Shown: positions 7,029 through 14,111 of the stretch, piece by piece | How positions within the stretch are numbered: the stretch's first letter is position 1 | Layout of the letters: the number at the start of each line of letters is the position of its first letter | Assembly (NCBI GenBank): GCA_900546215.1 | Contig: URCD01000048.1 | Coordinates: 1 to 17,377, forward strand | Direction of reading: 5' to 3' | DNA length: 17,377 nt | Origin: an uncultured Eubacteriales bacterium | GTDB taxonomy: Bacteria; Bacillota; Clostridia; Lachnospirales; Anaerotignaceae | Translations under genes and position numbers: made by a program | Notes under the pieces: generated by a model | Seen by the model: only the letters and a program-made list of their open reading frames with translations | Database searches by the model: none | Told to the model about the DNA's origin: nothing

Positions 7029-8351
7029 ATGTCAGTAAAAGTATTAAAATTCGGAGGAAGCTCGCTTGCGGATGCCGAGCATTTCAAAAAAGTAGCAGCA
7101 ATTGTAAAAAGTGAGCCGGAAAGAAGATACGTTGTTGCCTCCGCCCCCGGAAAGAGAAATGCCGAAGATGAAAAGGTTACGGATATGCTTTATAAATGTT
7201 ATGAGCTTACCAGAGACGGCCAGGACATAGACAATGTTTTTATATGCATAATAAGGCGATATGAAAAAATCATTAAAGACCTTGGTCTCAGCCTTTCCCT
7301 ATCAAAAGAATTTGAAAGGATTAAAATGGCTATACTTCATCATGCCGGCAGAGACTATATTGCAAGCCGCGGTGAATATTTAAATGCAATTGTGCTTGCC
7401 AATTTTCTTGGCTTTGACTTTATAGATGCAGAAAAAGGAATATTTTTCTTTGAGGACGGCACTTTTGACGCAGAAAAAACCAACCGGGTCCTGTCAGAAA
7501 TACTTGATAATCACAAATACGCTGTAATCCCTGGATTTTATGGCTCTATGCCTAACGGTACAATCAAAACCTTTACCAGAGGAGGTTCTGACTTTACAGG
7601 CTCTGTTGTTGCCAGAGCAGCCAGAGCAGACATATATGAAAACTGGACTGACGTTTCAGGCTTCCTTATGGCAGACCCCAGATACGTCAAAAATCCAAAG
7701 GGAATTGATACTATTACATACAAGGAGCTGAGAGAGCTTTCTTACATGGGTGCAACCGTACTGCATGAGGACGCCATTTTTCCCGTAAGGATTGCAGGCA
7801 TTCCAATTAATATAAGAAATACAAACAGGCCAAATGACAGGGGTACAATGATTGTTAAAAGTGCCGACAACGCGGCTAATGATAGCATAATTACGGGTGT
7901 TGCAGGGAAAAAAGGCTTTTCTACCATTGTACTTGAAAAAGATATGATGAACAGCGAAATTGGTTTCGGAAAAAAAGTTCTTGAGGTTCTTATGAACAAT
8001 AATGTATCGTTTGAGCACCTTCCTTCAGGCATTGACGCAATGTCAATTATCGTCAGCACAGAAGATGTTAAGGATAAAAGGCTTGTGCTTGCAGATGAAA
8101 TAACTAAGGCAGTACATCCCGACTTTATCTCAATTGATGACGGCATTGCCCTTATAGCCGTTGTAGGACGCAACATGGTTAATGGAGTAGGTACAGCCTA
8201 CAGGGTATTTAAAGCTGCCGCTGATGCCGGAGTGAATATTAAAATGATTGACCAGGGCTCAAGCGAGCTGAATATTATTTTAGGAGTAAGGGAAGAAGAT
8301 TATCAGCCTACCCTACAGGCAATATATTCGGAATTTGTTGAAAATAAGTAA
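7029..8351 (+). CDS. lysC: Aspartate kinase (monofunctional, ACT-regulated)
   Basis: Catalyses ATP-dependent phosphorylation of aspartate, the first step of the aspartate pathway to lysine, threonine and methionine. 440 residues fits the aspartokinase III type. The kinase domain (1 to about 285) shows KFGGSS (7-12), SRGEYLNA (113-120), FTRGGSDFTGS (182-192) and ADPR (215-218). Two C-terminal ACT domains (about 298-365 and 375-440) are the usual sites of feedback inhibition by lysine or threonine. The start is set by AAAGGAG 9 nt upstream. Second gene of the riboswitch operon, so lysine probably limits it at RNA level and perhaps at protein level. I named it lysC for context; the amino acid that inhibits it cannot be told from sequence. 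Confidence 0.92.
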   Translation: MSVKVLKFGGSSLADAEHFKKVAAIVKSEPERRYVVASAPGKRNAEDEKVTDMLYKCYELTRDGQDIDNVFICIIRRYEKIIKDLGLSLSLSKEFERIKMAILHHAGRDYIASRGEYLNAIVLANFLGFDFIDAEKGIFFFEDGTFDAEKTNRVLSEILDNHKYAVIPGFYGSMPNGTIKTFTRGGSDFTGSVVARAARADIYENWTDVSGFLMADPRYVKNPKGIDTITYKELRELSYMGATVLHEDAIFPVRIAGIPINIRNTNRPNDRGTMIVKSADNAANDSIITGVAGKKGFSTIVLEKDMMNSEIGFGKKVLEVLMNNNVSFEHLPSGIDAMSIIVSTEDVKDKRLVLADEITKAVHPDFISIDDGIALIAVVGRNMVNGVGTAYRVFKAAADAGVNIKMIDQGSSELNIILGVREEDYQPTLQAIYSEFVENK

Positions 8352-8354
8352 TAT

Positions 8355-8391
8355 AATACCCCGGTATAACATTTATACCGGGGTATTTTTA
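8355..8391. terminator. Bidirectional terminator between lysC and the FUSC gene
   Basis: A 14-bp perfect stem, AATACCCCGGTATA (8355-8368) with TATACCGGGGTATT (8374-8387), has a 5-base loop and a T-run on the plus strand. The minus-strand FUSC gene stops at 8389, inside the T-run, so the two convergent genes share the signal. Confidence 0.9.
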
Positions 8392-10065
8392 ATTTGCAGC
8401 AGTATATGCTTTTACATTGCCAACGTGCGCGTCAGCTACTATCCTTCTGCATTTTTCAATATAACTTTCTATTTCTCCGTTCTTTTCCTGATGAAGCCTG
8501 TTTTCTATTATATTGAGCTCAATTATGTAATGATAATATTCCTGAATATCCATTTTGCCTTTAGAGAACATTGCCGAAATCTTCAGCGCAGTAGTTTTAT
8601 ATTTGTCTGTAAGATAAGCTATTGTATCTGTCTTATGGCAGTTATTGAGTTTATTAGTTATAAGGCATACAATAGCACAGCCAAGCCCTATATACAGCAG
8701 TCTAATTAAACATCTTGTAGCAATTGGCACAAATCCAATTACCCCACCAACGGCTCCGCTGAGAGCTCCAATCGTAGCACATGCATAATTTCCTGTATAT
8801 CCAACGAAAAATGACGAAAGATATCCAGCAATCATTGTAACCGCAACCCGTCCACCTGAACTTGGTATAAGGGTAAAAGCGGCCACGGCAGCAGCACAGC
8901 CGATCAAGGTGGCTGCCATACGTTTTGCTGCTTTTGGCTTTACATCCTCACTATAAGGCAACGTAAGAGAAATAAACGTAAAAATAAGCCATTTTCCGTA
9001 CTGAAGATTTAACAGCTGAACAGCCAGAGTACCCAATGAAATTATAATTGCAAGGCGCAGTGAACTGTTGAGCTTAACCGGACTTATATCTATGGCCTTT
9101 TTGACTCTCTCACTGAACGATATATCAGTATGTACTACAGATTTTTTATTTTCAGGTGCACTCATTTTTTTAAGAGCTTCCTGCACAAAGATAACAGAAT
9201 TATAGCAGTCCTTAGTTTTATCGTCTAAAGCTCCGTCATAGCTTATCTGCTCAAGCTTAGCATTATGACCGTCGATATATTCCTCAAATTCATATAGTTT
9301 TTTATTCAGCCAATTAAGAAATTTTTCGTAATCCAATGAGTCTTTTGCTGATATTTCATCGGCTTTAACCGCTATATTCTCCAGTCCTCTGGCAGCGTCA
9401 ATCAGGCCGATTCCGGCGCTCGATATTCCAAAATATGCTTTCTTCCTATCAAATACTGCCTTGCTCACAGAGCAGATATACTTTCTCAATTCTGTCAGCT
9501 CAGTGCTTCCTATAGGGTTTTCGTCTGTAATATAATGAATAAGCGCCTTAAGAGCTCCTGTAGATATTTTATTAATTCTTTTCCTTCCAAGTATGAATTG
9601 ATACGCCATAACACACAGTGCGCCAAACAGAACGGCAATTATACGTTTAGGAAGTCCTTCAAAGGTTATTGGTGAAATAAACACCAGAAATGAATATGAA
9701 AGCAGATAAATAAAATACTGCGAGGCAGATGTCTCCGACATAAATAGTGTTGAAAGAATAAACACTGTCGCAAAATTAACGACCGCCGCCATAAACGGAT
9801 TTAATGTAACAGTCAGGCATGCCGATACACTCATAAAAACAAGGACAGCTGCCTGCATTAAAAGATTTTTTAATGGAGCACCTGTCATATCCTTTGACAT
9901 TGATGATGTCATTATCAATGTCATGCATACGCCTGTTATAGAATTTTCAGCGCCGAACATTGCCTGAAATATCATAATATACGATACAATAAAAATAAAA
10001 AAAATCGTGTTTCCAACGAAGTTTTTGCGGAATGAGACAGCCCAGTCCTTAATACTTTCAATCAT
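8389..10065 (-). CDS. FUSC-family integral membrane protein
   Basis: Membrane protein of the FUSC/aromatic acid exporter-like superfamily, 558 residues. The layout is the family's two-block plan: about five or six membrane helices in residues 16-160, a long soluble middle of about 170 residues rich in Lys and Glu, a second block (about 345-475; NLQYGKWLIFTFISLTLPYS and glycine-rich helices after it), and a helical cytoplasmic tail. Family members are thought to export small organic acids, but the substrate here is unknown. The start at 10065 is set by GGGAGG 8 nt upstream and a promoter before it. An in-frame ATG at 10215 would add 50 residues read through a hairpin, which is unlikely. The adjacent upstream LysR gene is a candidate regulator, as with aaeR for the aae exporter of enterobacteria. 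Confidence 0.8.
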   Translation of the reverse strand: MIESIKDWAVSFRKNFVGNTIFFIFIVSYIMIFQAMFGAENSITGVCMTLIMTSSMSKDMTGAPLKNLLMQAAVLVFMSVSACLTVTLNPFMAAVVNFATVFILSTLFMSETSASQYFIYLLSYSFLVFISPITFEGLPKRIIAVLFGALCVMAYQFILGRKRINKISTGALKALIHYITDENPIGSTELTELRKYICSVSKAVFDRKKAYFGISSAGIGLIDAARGLENIAVKADEISAKDSLDYEKFLNWLNKKLYEFEEYIDGHNAKLEQISYDGALDDKTKDCYNSVIFVQEALKKMSAPENKKSVVHTDISFSERVKKAIDISPVKLNSSLRLAIIISLGTLAVQLLNLQYGKWLIFTFISLTLPYSEDVKPKAAKRMAATLIGCAAAVAAFTLIPSSGGRVAVTMIAGYLSSFFVGYTGNYACATIGALSGAVGGVIGFVPIATRCLIRLLYIGLGCAIVCLITNKLNNCHKTDTIAYLTDKYKTTALKISAMFSKGKMDIQEYYHYIIELNIIENRLHQEKNGEIESYIEKCRRIVADAHVGNVKAYTAAN

Positions 10066-10113
10066 AAAATTCCTCCCATACCACTCTATAAATCTTTCAG
10101 ATAAACATAGAAC

Positions 10114-10142
10114 AGGATAACAAAATAGTCCAATTAAGTCAA
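10114..10142 (-). promoter_or_regulatory. Promoter of the FUSC gene
   Basis: On the minus strand, TTGACT (10142-10137), a 17-bp spacer, then TATCCT (10119-10114). It lies between the lysR terminator hairpin and the ribosome site, so the FUSC gene can be transcribed on its own. Confidence 0.65.
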
Positions 10143-10176
10143 CAATACAGTCAGAATTCTTATTTATTTCTAATTT

Positions 10177-10212
10177 AATACCCCTTGGGCATGCGTCCCA
10201 AGGGGTATTTTT
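10177..10212. terminator. Hairpin after lysR
   Basis: A 13-bp perfect stem, AATACCCCTTGGG (10177-10189) with CCCAAGGGGTATT (10197-10209), has a 7-base loop. It begins 2 bp after the lysR stop codon. The clean T-run (10208-10212) is on the plus strand. On the minus strand, where lysR is read, the tract is only TATTAAATT, so termination there may be partial. Confidence 0.65.
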
Positions 10213-11132
10213 CATATATTTTCTTTAAGAGTCTGTTTAAGTATTTCAATATATTTTTCAGCTGTCGGAGTCAGAGTTATATCTTTTATTTTTATCCACC
10301 CCAAACGCATAAAATCAGTTGCATCCTCTATTGGTATTGATTTAAGTCTGTCATCACCATATCCCTCTGGAAGAATACCGCTGCCGGTAGAAACGCTGTC
10401 CGAATTGACAAGCACATTATAGCATGAAGCTCTGTCATTGACATATATAATTTTCTTAAACTTTTCAACGTCCGGGATAATAGCCTCTTCGGAATAATTA
10501 AATGACTCGTTATTTTTCTTAGCAAAGGCCACATATGGATAATCTAACAGGTCACTGACCTTTATGGATGTTTTAGATGCCAACGGATGGTTTACATTAA
10601 TAAAAACATGTGGTTTTATCCTGATAAGCTCATGAAACTCAATATCATTGGATACCAGCACTCTGTTCATAAATTTTTCAGTCATATCAGACAAAAAAAT
10701 GACGCCTATCTCGCTTTTTCTGCCGGACACACTTTCAATCACCTTGTCCATTTCAGCCTCCATATAGCTGAAGCTGTACTTTGAAACGTCCTGCTCCTTA
10801 ATTAAAAGTACAAAGGCCTTGGCACAAAATGGGTATCTCTGTGAAGCAACATTTAATGATGAAAAATCATCATTATTTCTGTCTGCATAATAGCTTTCAA
10901 CCATTTTCTGCTGTTCTATTATAGGACGTATATATGTTATAAATTCTTTTCCATCCTCTGTAAGCTCAATTCCCTTATTGCTTCGTTTAAAAATTTTTAT
11001 ACCTAATTCCTGCTCCAGCTCTCTTATAGAGCTGCTTAAGCTTGACTGAGATAAAAACAATTTTTGAGCCGCCTTATTTATTGACCCGCAGTTGTATATT
11101 TCCATAATGTAGTTCAGCTGCAAAAATGTCAT
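10212..11132 (-). CDS. LysR-family transcriptional regulator
   Basis: DNA-binding regulator of 306 residues, the usual LysR length. The N-terminal winged helix-turn-helix (about 1-60) has the family signature SINKAAQKLFLSQSSLSSSIRELE and the following GIKIFKRSNKGIELTEDG. The rest (about 88-300) is the effector-binding domain of two alpha/beta lobes. The ATG at 11132 is preceded by GAGGAG about 10 nt upstream. A TTG six codons earlier lies in that ribosome site and is rejected. A perfect palindrome about 70 bp upstream is a candidate autoregulatory site. Targets are unknown; the FUSC gene next downstream and the DJ-1 gene next upstream are the first to consider. The order (regulator and target in tandem) differs from the divergent layout usual in this family. 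Confidence 0.9.
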   Translation of the reverse strand: MTFLQLNYIMEIYNCGSINKAAQKLFLSQSSLSSSIRELEQELGIKIFKRSNKGIELTEDGKEFITYIRPIIEQQKMVESYYADRNNDDFSSLNVASQRYPFCAKAFVLLIKEQDVSKYSFSYMEAEMDKVIESVSGRKSEIGVIFLSDMTEKFMNRVLVSNDIEFHELIRIKPHVFINVNHPLASKTSIKVSDLLDYPYVAFAKKNNESFNYSEEAIIPDVEKFKKIIYVNDRASCYNVLVNSDSVSTGSGILPEGYGDDRLKSIPIEDATDFMRLGWIKIKDITLTPTAEKYIEILKQTLKENI

Positions 11133-11201
11133 TGCCCTTTCACTCCTCAAGCATAATTTGTATGGTAATAATCACGTTGTTGCTTTCTTAAGTTAATTGC
11201 C

Positions 11202-11218
11202 TGATATAAATTATATCA
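11202..11218. promoter_or_regulatory. Perfect palindrome over the lysR -10 region
   Basis: TGATATAA and TTATATCA are 8-bp arms around a single A. The minus-strand copy includes TATAAT, a likely -10 for lysR, so a protein bound here would block that promoter. LysR proteins often bind dyads near their own promoters, but the sequence is AT-only apart from the ends. Confidence 0.45.
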
Positions 11219-11324
11219 TTTTATGTAAATAATTTCATTAGGTAATATTGATAAACTTAATATCACTTTTAGTAAATGTTTACAGAAAATGGAGGTACCA
11301 ATTGTTACAATATCCTTAAAGAAA

Positions 11325-11363
11325 AATAAAAAAGCACCCTTTAGACAATTGTCAGAAGGGTGC
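11325..11363 (-). terminator. Terminator of the DJ-1 gene
   Basis: On the minus strand, GCACCCTT (11363-11356) pairs with AAGGGTGC (11341-11334), with an inner self-complementary GACAATTGTC, followed by a run of six T. It begins 14 bp after the stop codon. Confidence 0.88.
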
Positions 11364-11376
11364 CTGACATTATTTA

Positions 11377-11955
11377 TCAGATTTCAATTTTAGCTCCCAT
11401 GAGCTTAACAAATTCTGCAACAATCGCGGAGTCTCCAGGCCAGGCCGGGGATGTAACAAGATTTCCGTCAACTATAGCCTTATCAGCATCTATCTCAACA
11501 TATGTTCCGCCTGCAAGTGTAATATCAGGCCCTACTGCAGGATAAGCAGTTGCTTTTCTGCCCTTAAGAACATTGGCAGCAGTAAGTATCTGAGGTCCAT
11601 GGCAGATAGCGGCAACAGGGATATTATTGTTCATAAAATACTGAACAATTTCAATAACTCTTGGATATAGTCTTAAATATTCAGGAGAACGTCCTCCGGT
11701 AACAAAAAGTCCGGCATATTCCTTCTCATCTACAGCGTCAAAGTCAGCTGTAAGCGCGAAGTTATGGCCTCTTTTCTCTGTATATGTCTGTTCGCCTTCA
11801 AAATCGTGAATAGCTGTTTTTATTATATCTCCTGCTTTTTTTTCAGGGCAAACAACATCCACTTGGTATCCAAGCATCTGCAGAGACTGAAATGGAACCA
11901 TCGTCTCATAATCTTCTGTGAAGTCTCCTGCAATCATTAATACTTTCTTTGCCAT
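11377..11955 (-). CDS. DJ-1/PfpI family protein
   Basis: Class I glutamine amidotransferase-like fold of the DJ-1/ThiJ/PfpI superfamily, 192 residues, full length. The nucleophile elbow AAICHGPQIL holds Cys118 followed by His119. Glu14 or Glu17 in the N-terminal GDFTEDYE is the likely acid partner, and TGGRSPEYLR (86-95) is the conserved loop. Members include intracellular peptidases, glyoxalase III/deglycase-like enzymes and stress proteins; the sequence does not settle which. The ribosome site AAGGAGG lies 7 nt before the ATG. It has its own promoter and terminator and so is probably a single-gene unit. Confidence 0.9.
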   Translation of the reverse strand: MAKKVLMIAGDFTEDYETMVPFQSLQMLGYQVDVVCPEKKAGDIIKTAIHDFEGEQTYTEKRGHNFALTADFDAVDEKEYAGLFVTGGRSPEYLRLYPRVIEIVQYFMNNNIPVAAICHGPQILTAANVLKGRKATAYPAVGPDITLAGGTYVEIDADKAIVDGNLVTSPAWPGDSAIVAEFVKLMGAKIEI

Positions 11956-12000
11956 AAATATTCCTCCTTATTGTATAAATAATCATCGTTGCATGTTTTT

Positions 12001-12029
12001 ATTATAAAACAAATTGGATAAAACTACAA
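12001..12029 (-). promoter_or_regulatory. Promoter of the DJ-1 gene
   Basis: On the minus strand, TTGTAG (12029-12024), 17 bp, then a perfect TATAAT (12006-12001). The -35 is weak (3 of 6), but the -10 and spacing are good. Confidence 0.6.
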
Positions 12030-12037
12030 GTTAAAGT

Positions 12038-12068
12038 ATGTTAAAAAACAGAAGAATATTTTTAACAT
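12038..12068. repeat. AT-rich hairpin at the thioesterase stop
   Basis: ATGTTAAAAA (12038-12047) and TTTTTAACAT (12059-12068) form a 10-bp perfect inverted repeat touching the thioesterase stop codon. It could act as a weak terminator, but it has almost no GC and no separate T-run. Confidence 0.4.
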
Positions 12069-12457
12069 TATTTATTCAGCTTACTGTCTGTTTTTAATTG
12101 GAATTTATCCTCATCCACAATAAATCTTTCGTGCTCGCTCTCACCTATTATACCGTCCTCATCGCATACTATTATATGAAATGTAAGCTTTCTGCCCTCT
12201 GCAGCGATAAGCTCGCTTTCACAGGTAACCTTCATACCTATGGGAGTTGAGGCCGAATGGGTCAGATTAAGCTTTGTTCCAACTGTGCATTGTCCCTTTT
12301 CAAGATGTGGGGCTACACTTTTCCAGGCCGTTTTTTCCATTAAAGCGGCCATTGCCGGGGTTGCAAATACTTTAAGCGTTCCGCTTCCTACAGTCAGTGC
12401 GCAATTTTGTTCGTTTACAACTATCTGCTCTGTCCCTTTTGTTCCTATATTAATCAT
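12068..12457 (-). CDS. FlK-like hotdog-fold acyl-CoA thioesterase
   Basis: Small thioesterase of 129 residues resembling fluoroacetyl-CoA thioesterase FlK. The FlK triad Thr42-Glu50-His76 is matched here by Thr33 (in ATPAM), Glu41 (in ALMEKTA) and His67 (in LNLTHSAS), with identical spacing of 8 and 26 residues. Such proteins hydrolyse acyl-CoA as small hotdog oligomers in the cytosol. Most FlK-like homologues in Clostridia have no known substrate, and fluoroacetate specificity should not be assumed. The start follows AGGAGAG by 7 nt. The gene lies 90 bp downstream of glyA, beyond its terminator, and a promoter overlapping that terminator can drive it. Confidence 0.85.
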   Translation of the reverse strand: MINIGTKGTEQIVVNEQNCALTVGSGTLKVFATPAMAALMEKTAWKSVAPHLEKGQCTVGTKLNLTHSASTPIGMKVTCESELIAAEGRKLTFHIIVCDEDGIIGESEHERFIVDEDKFQLKTDSKLNK

Positions 12458-12482
12458 GTTAATCTCTCCTAACTCGTTTTAT

Positions 12483-12511
12483 TAAAAAACGGGGTAATAT
12501 TTACCCCGTTT
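12483..12511 (-). terminator. Terminator of glyA
   Basis: On the minus strand, AAACGGGGTAA (12511-12501) pairs with TTACCCCGTTT (12497-12487), a perfect 11-bp stem with a 3-base loop, followed by T-rich sequence. It lies 37 bp after the glyA stop codon. Confidence 0.88.
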
Positions 12512-12515
12512 CTTT

Positions 12516-12545
12516 ATATTACCATATTAAATTAAATTGTGTCAA
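12516..12545 (-). promoter_or_regulatory. Promoter of the thioesterase gene, abutting the glyA terminator
   Basis: On the minus strand, a perfect TTGACA (12545-12540), 18 bp, then TAATAT (12521-12516), lies directly after the glyA stop. Transcription would begin about 12509, within the first arm of the glyA terminator hairpin. Confidence 0.55.
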
Positions 12546-12547
12546 TA

Positions 12548-13789
12548 TTATTCGTAAAGAGGGTATTTCTTAGTAAGGACATCTACCCTTCTTACCGCCT
12601 CTTCCTTAAAACCATCAAAGTCCTTAAGAGTTGAGGCAATTATCGCAGCAATTTCTCTCATATCCTCTTCCTTCATACCTCTTGTTGTAACAGCAGGTGT
12701 TCCAAGACGGATACCACTTGTAACAAATGGAGATTTGGGGTCAAAAGGAATTGTATTTTTATTGCATGTAATTCTTACTTCATCAAGAAGCTTTTCTGCC
12801 TCTTTGCCCGTAATATCGACCTTTCTTAAATCAACGAGCATAAGATGATTATCAGTTCCGCCTGAGACTATGTCAATTCCCTCATCCATAAGTCCCTGCG
12901 CAAGAGCTTTAGCATTATTAACAACCTGTTTGATGTACTTCTTGTACTCAGGAGAAAGCGCCTCTTTAAAGCATACAGCCTTAGCCGCGATTATATGCAT
13001 AAGAGGTCCGCCCTGTGTACCAGGGAAAATAGCCTTGTCAATCTGGGCGGCGTATTCTGCCTTACACATTATCATACCGCCTCTGGGGCCTCTTAATGTT
13101 TTATGTGTAGTTGTTGTTACAAAGTCAGCATAAGGTACGGGTGACGGATGAACTCCTGCCGCAACAAGTCCGGCTATATGTGCGATATCAACCATAAAAT
13201 ATGCGCCTACAGATTTCGCAATCTGAGAAATTCTCTCAAAGTCTATTGTTCTTGCGTAGGCACTTGCTCCGGCCACTATCATCTTAGGTTTAGCTTCCTC
13301 AGCTATTTTCTCAAATTCATCGTAGTCAATAAAGCCTGTTTCGTCAACACCGTAAGGAACAACATTAAAATATTTACCAGAAAGATTTACAGGAGAACCA
13401 TGTGTAAGATGTCCGCCGTGACTTAAATTCATACCAAGAATTGTGTCTCCTGGATTAAGCATTGCAAAATATACTGCAATATTAGCCTGACTTCCTGAAT
13501 GCGGCTGTACATTTACGTGATCACAGCCAAAAAGCTCTTTAGCTCTTTCGCGCGCAAGATTTTCAATAACATCCACGTTAACACATCCGCCGTAATAACG
13601 TTTTCCAGGATAACCTTCAGCGTACTTATTTGTAAGATGTGTTCCCATTGCGTCCATGACTGCCGGCGAAACAAAATTTTCAGATGCGATAAGTTCAATA
13701 TTATCTCTCTGGCGTTTAAGCTCCGCCTCCATAGCAGCAACGATTTCAGGATCCTCTGCGGCAATTCTTGAAAAATCAAGTATACTCAT
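12548..13789 (-). CDS. glyA: Serine hydroxymethyltransferase
   Basis: PLP enzyme that interconverts serine plus tetrahydrofolate with glycine plus methylene-tetrahydrofolate; the main source of one-carbon units. 413 residues, full length. Seen in the sequence: the N-terminal IELIASENFVS (31-41), YYGGC (65-69), SGSQAN (98-103), the PLP-contacting DIAHIAG (201-207) with Asp201 and His204, and the Schiff-base lysine Lys230 in TTTTHKTLRGPRGG. The ribosome site AAGGAGG lies 10 nt before the ATG. It is preceded by a strong promoter framed by an inverted repeat, and divergent from a threonine/serine exporter. No glycine riboswitch or tetrahydrofolate riboswitch is evident in the short leader. Confidence 0.97.
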   Translation of the reverse strand: MSILDFSRIAAEDPEIVAAMEAELKRQRDNIELIASENFVSPAVMDAMGTHLTNKYAEGYPGKRYYGGCVNVDVIENLARERAKELFGCDHVNVQPHSGSQANIAVYFAMLNPGDTILGMNLSHGGHLTHGSPVNLSGKYFNVVPYGVDETGFIDYDEFEKIAEEAKPKMIVAGASAYARTIDFERISQIAKSVGAYFMVDIAHIAGLVAAGVHPSPVPYADFVTTTTHKTLRGPRGGMIMCKAEYAAQIDKAIFPGTQGGPLMHIIAAKAVCFKEALSPEYKKYIKQVVNNAKALAQGLMDEGIDIVSGGTDNHLMLVDLRKVDITGKEAEKLLDEVRITCNKNTIPFDPKSPFVTSGIRLGTPAVTTRGMKEEDMREIAAIIASTLKDFDGFKEEAVRRVDVLTKKYPLYE

Positions 13790-13837
13790 TTTCTAGTGTC
13801 CTCCTTGTAAATACATTTATCCACACATAGTGTAATC

Positions 13838-13880
13838 AACTATGATTATATAACATTATTCATCCTGTGTCATCATAGTT
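13838..13880 (-). promoter_or_regulatory. glyA promoter framed by a 9-bp inverted repeat
   Basis: On the minus strand, ATGACA (13873-13868), 17 bp, then TATAAT (13850-13845): 5 of 6 and 6 of 6 matches. The arms AACTATGAT (13838-13846) and ATCATAGTT (13872-13880) are perfectly complementary and overlap the outer edges of the -10 and -35. A repressor bound to this dyad would cover the promoter. I do not recognise the operator. Confidence 0.65.
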
Positions 13881-14095
13881 TTTGAAAAATCTTATCCAAT
13901 TCTATCTATTTGTAAAATTAGTATTAGTGTCCGCTTAAATAAATAAATTTTTTGTTGACTTTTAGCAGATATGGTTAAATAATTAATAACGAATAGAACA
14001 TATCTATAAACAATATATATTTTTATTTTTAGAAAAATACACAATATATAGTTATTAGACGATCTATTTGAAACCATTAAAAATAATTTTACAGT
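13881..14095 (+). promoter_or_regulatory. Upstream region and promoter of the thrE-like operon
   Basis: TTGACT (13955-13960), a 17-bp spacer and AATAAT (13978-13983) form a good promoter with a start near 13990. That leaves an AT-rich leader of about 120 nt. The only fold I see in it is a short TATTTTT/AAAAATA hairpin near 14022-14037; no known riboswitch or T-box motif is visible. The rest of the stretch back to the glyA promoter shows nothing further. Confidence 0.55.
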
Positions 14096-14111
14096 AAAGG
14101 AGCATAGAAAA

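Noticed and set aside
10066..10215. 50-residue N-terminal extension of the FUSC protein
   Set aside because: The extra frame reads through the lysR hairpin and the FUSC promoter. GGGAGG directly precedes the ATG at 10065.
11133..11150. TTG start six codons upstream of the LysR ATG
   Set aside because: The TTG and the next codons form the GAGGAG ribosome site itself.
12068..12457. Dedicated fluoroacetate resistance system
   Set aside because: The triad matches FlK, but no fluorinase, dehalogenase or related gene is nearby, so only an FlK-like thioesterase can be claimed.
13790..13844. Glycine or tetrahydrofolate riboswitch before glyA
   Set aside because: The leader after the TATAAT is only about 50 nt and shows none of the conserved aptamer segments.
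13990..14095. Riboswitch or T-box in the thrE-like leader
   Set aside because: The leader is very AT-rich with only short A/T hairpins and no T-box sequence or terminator.
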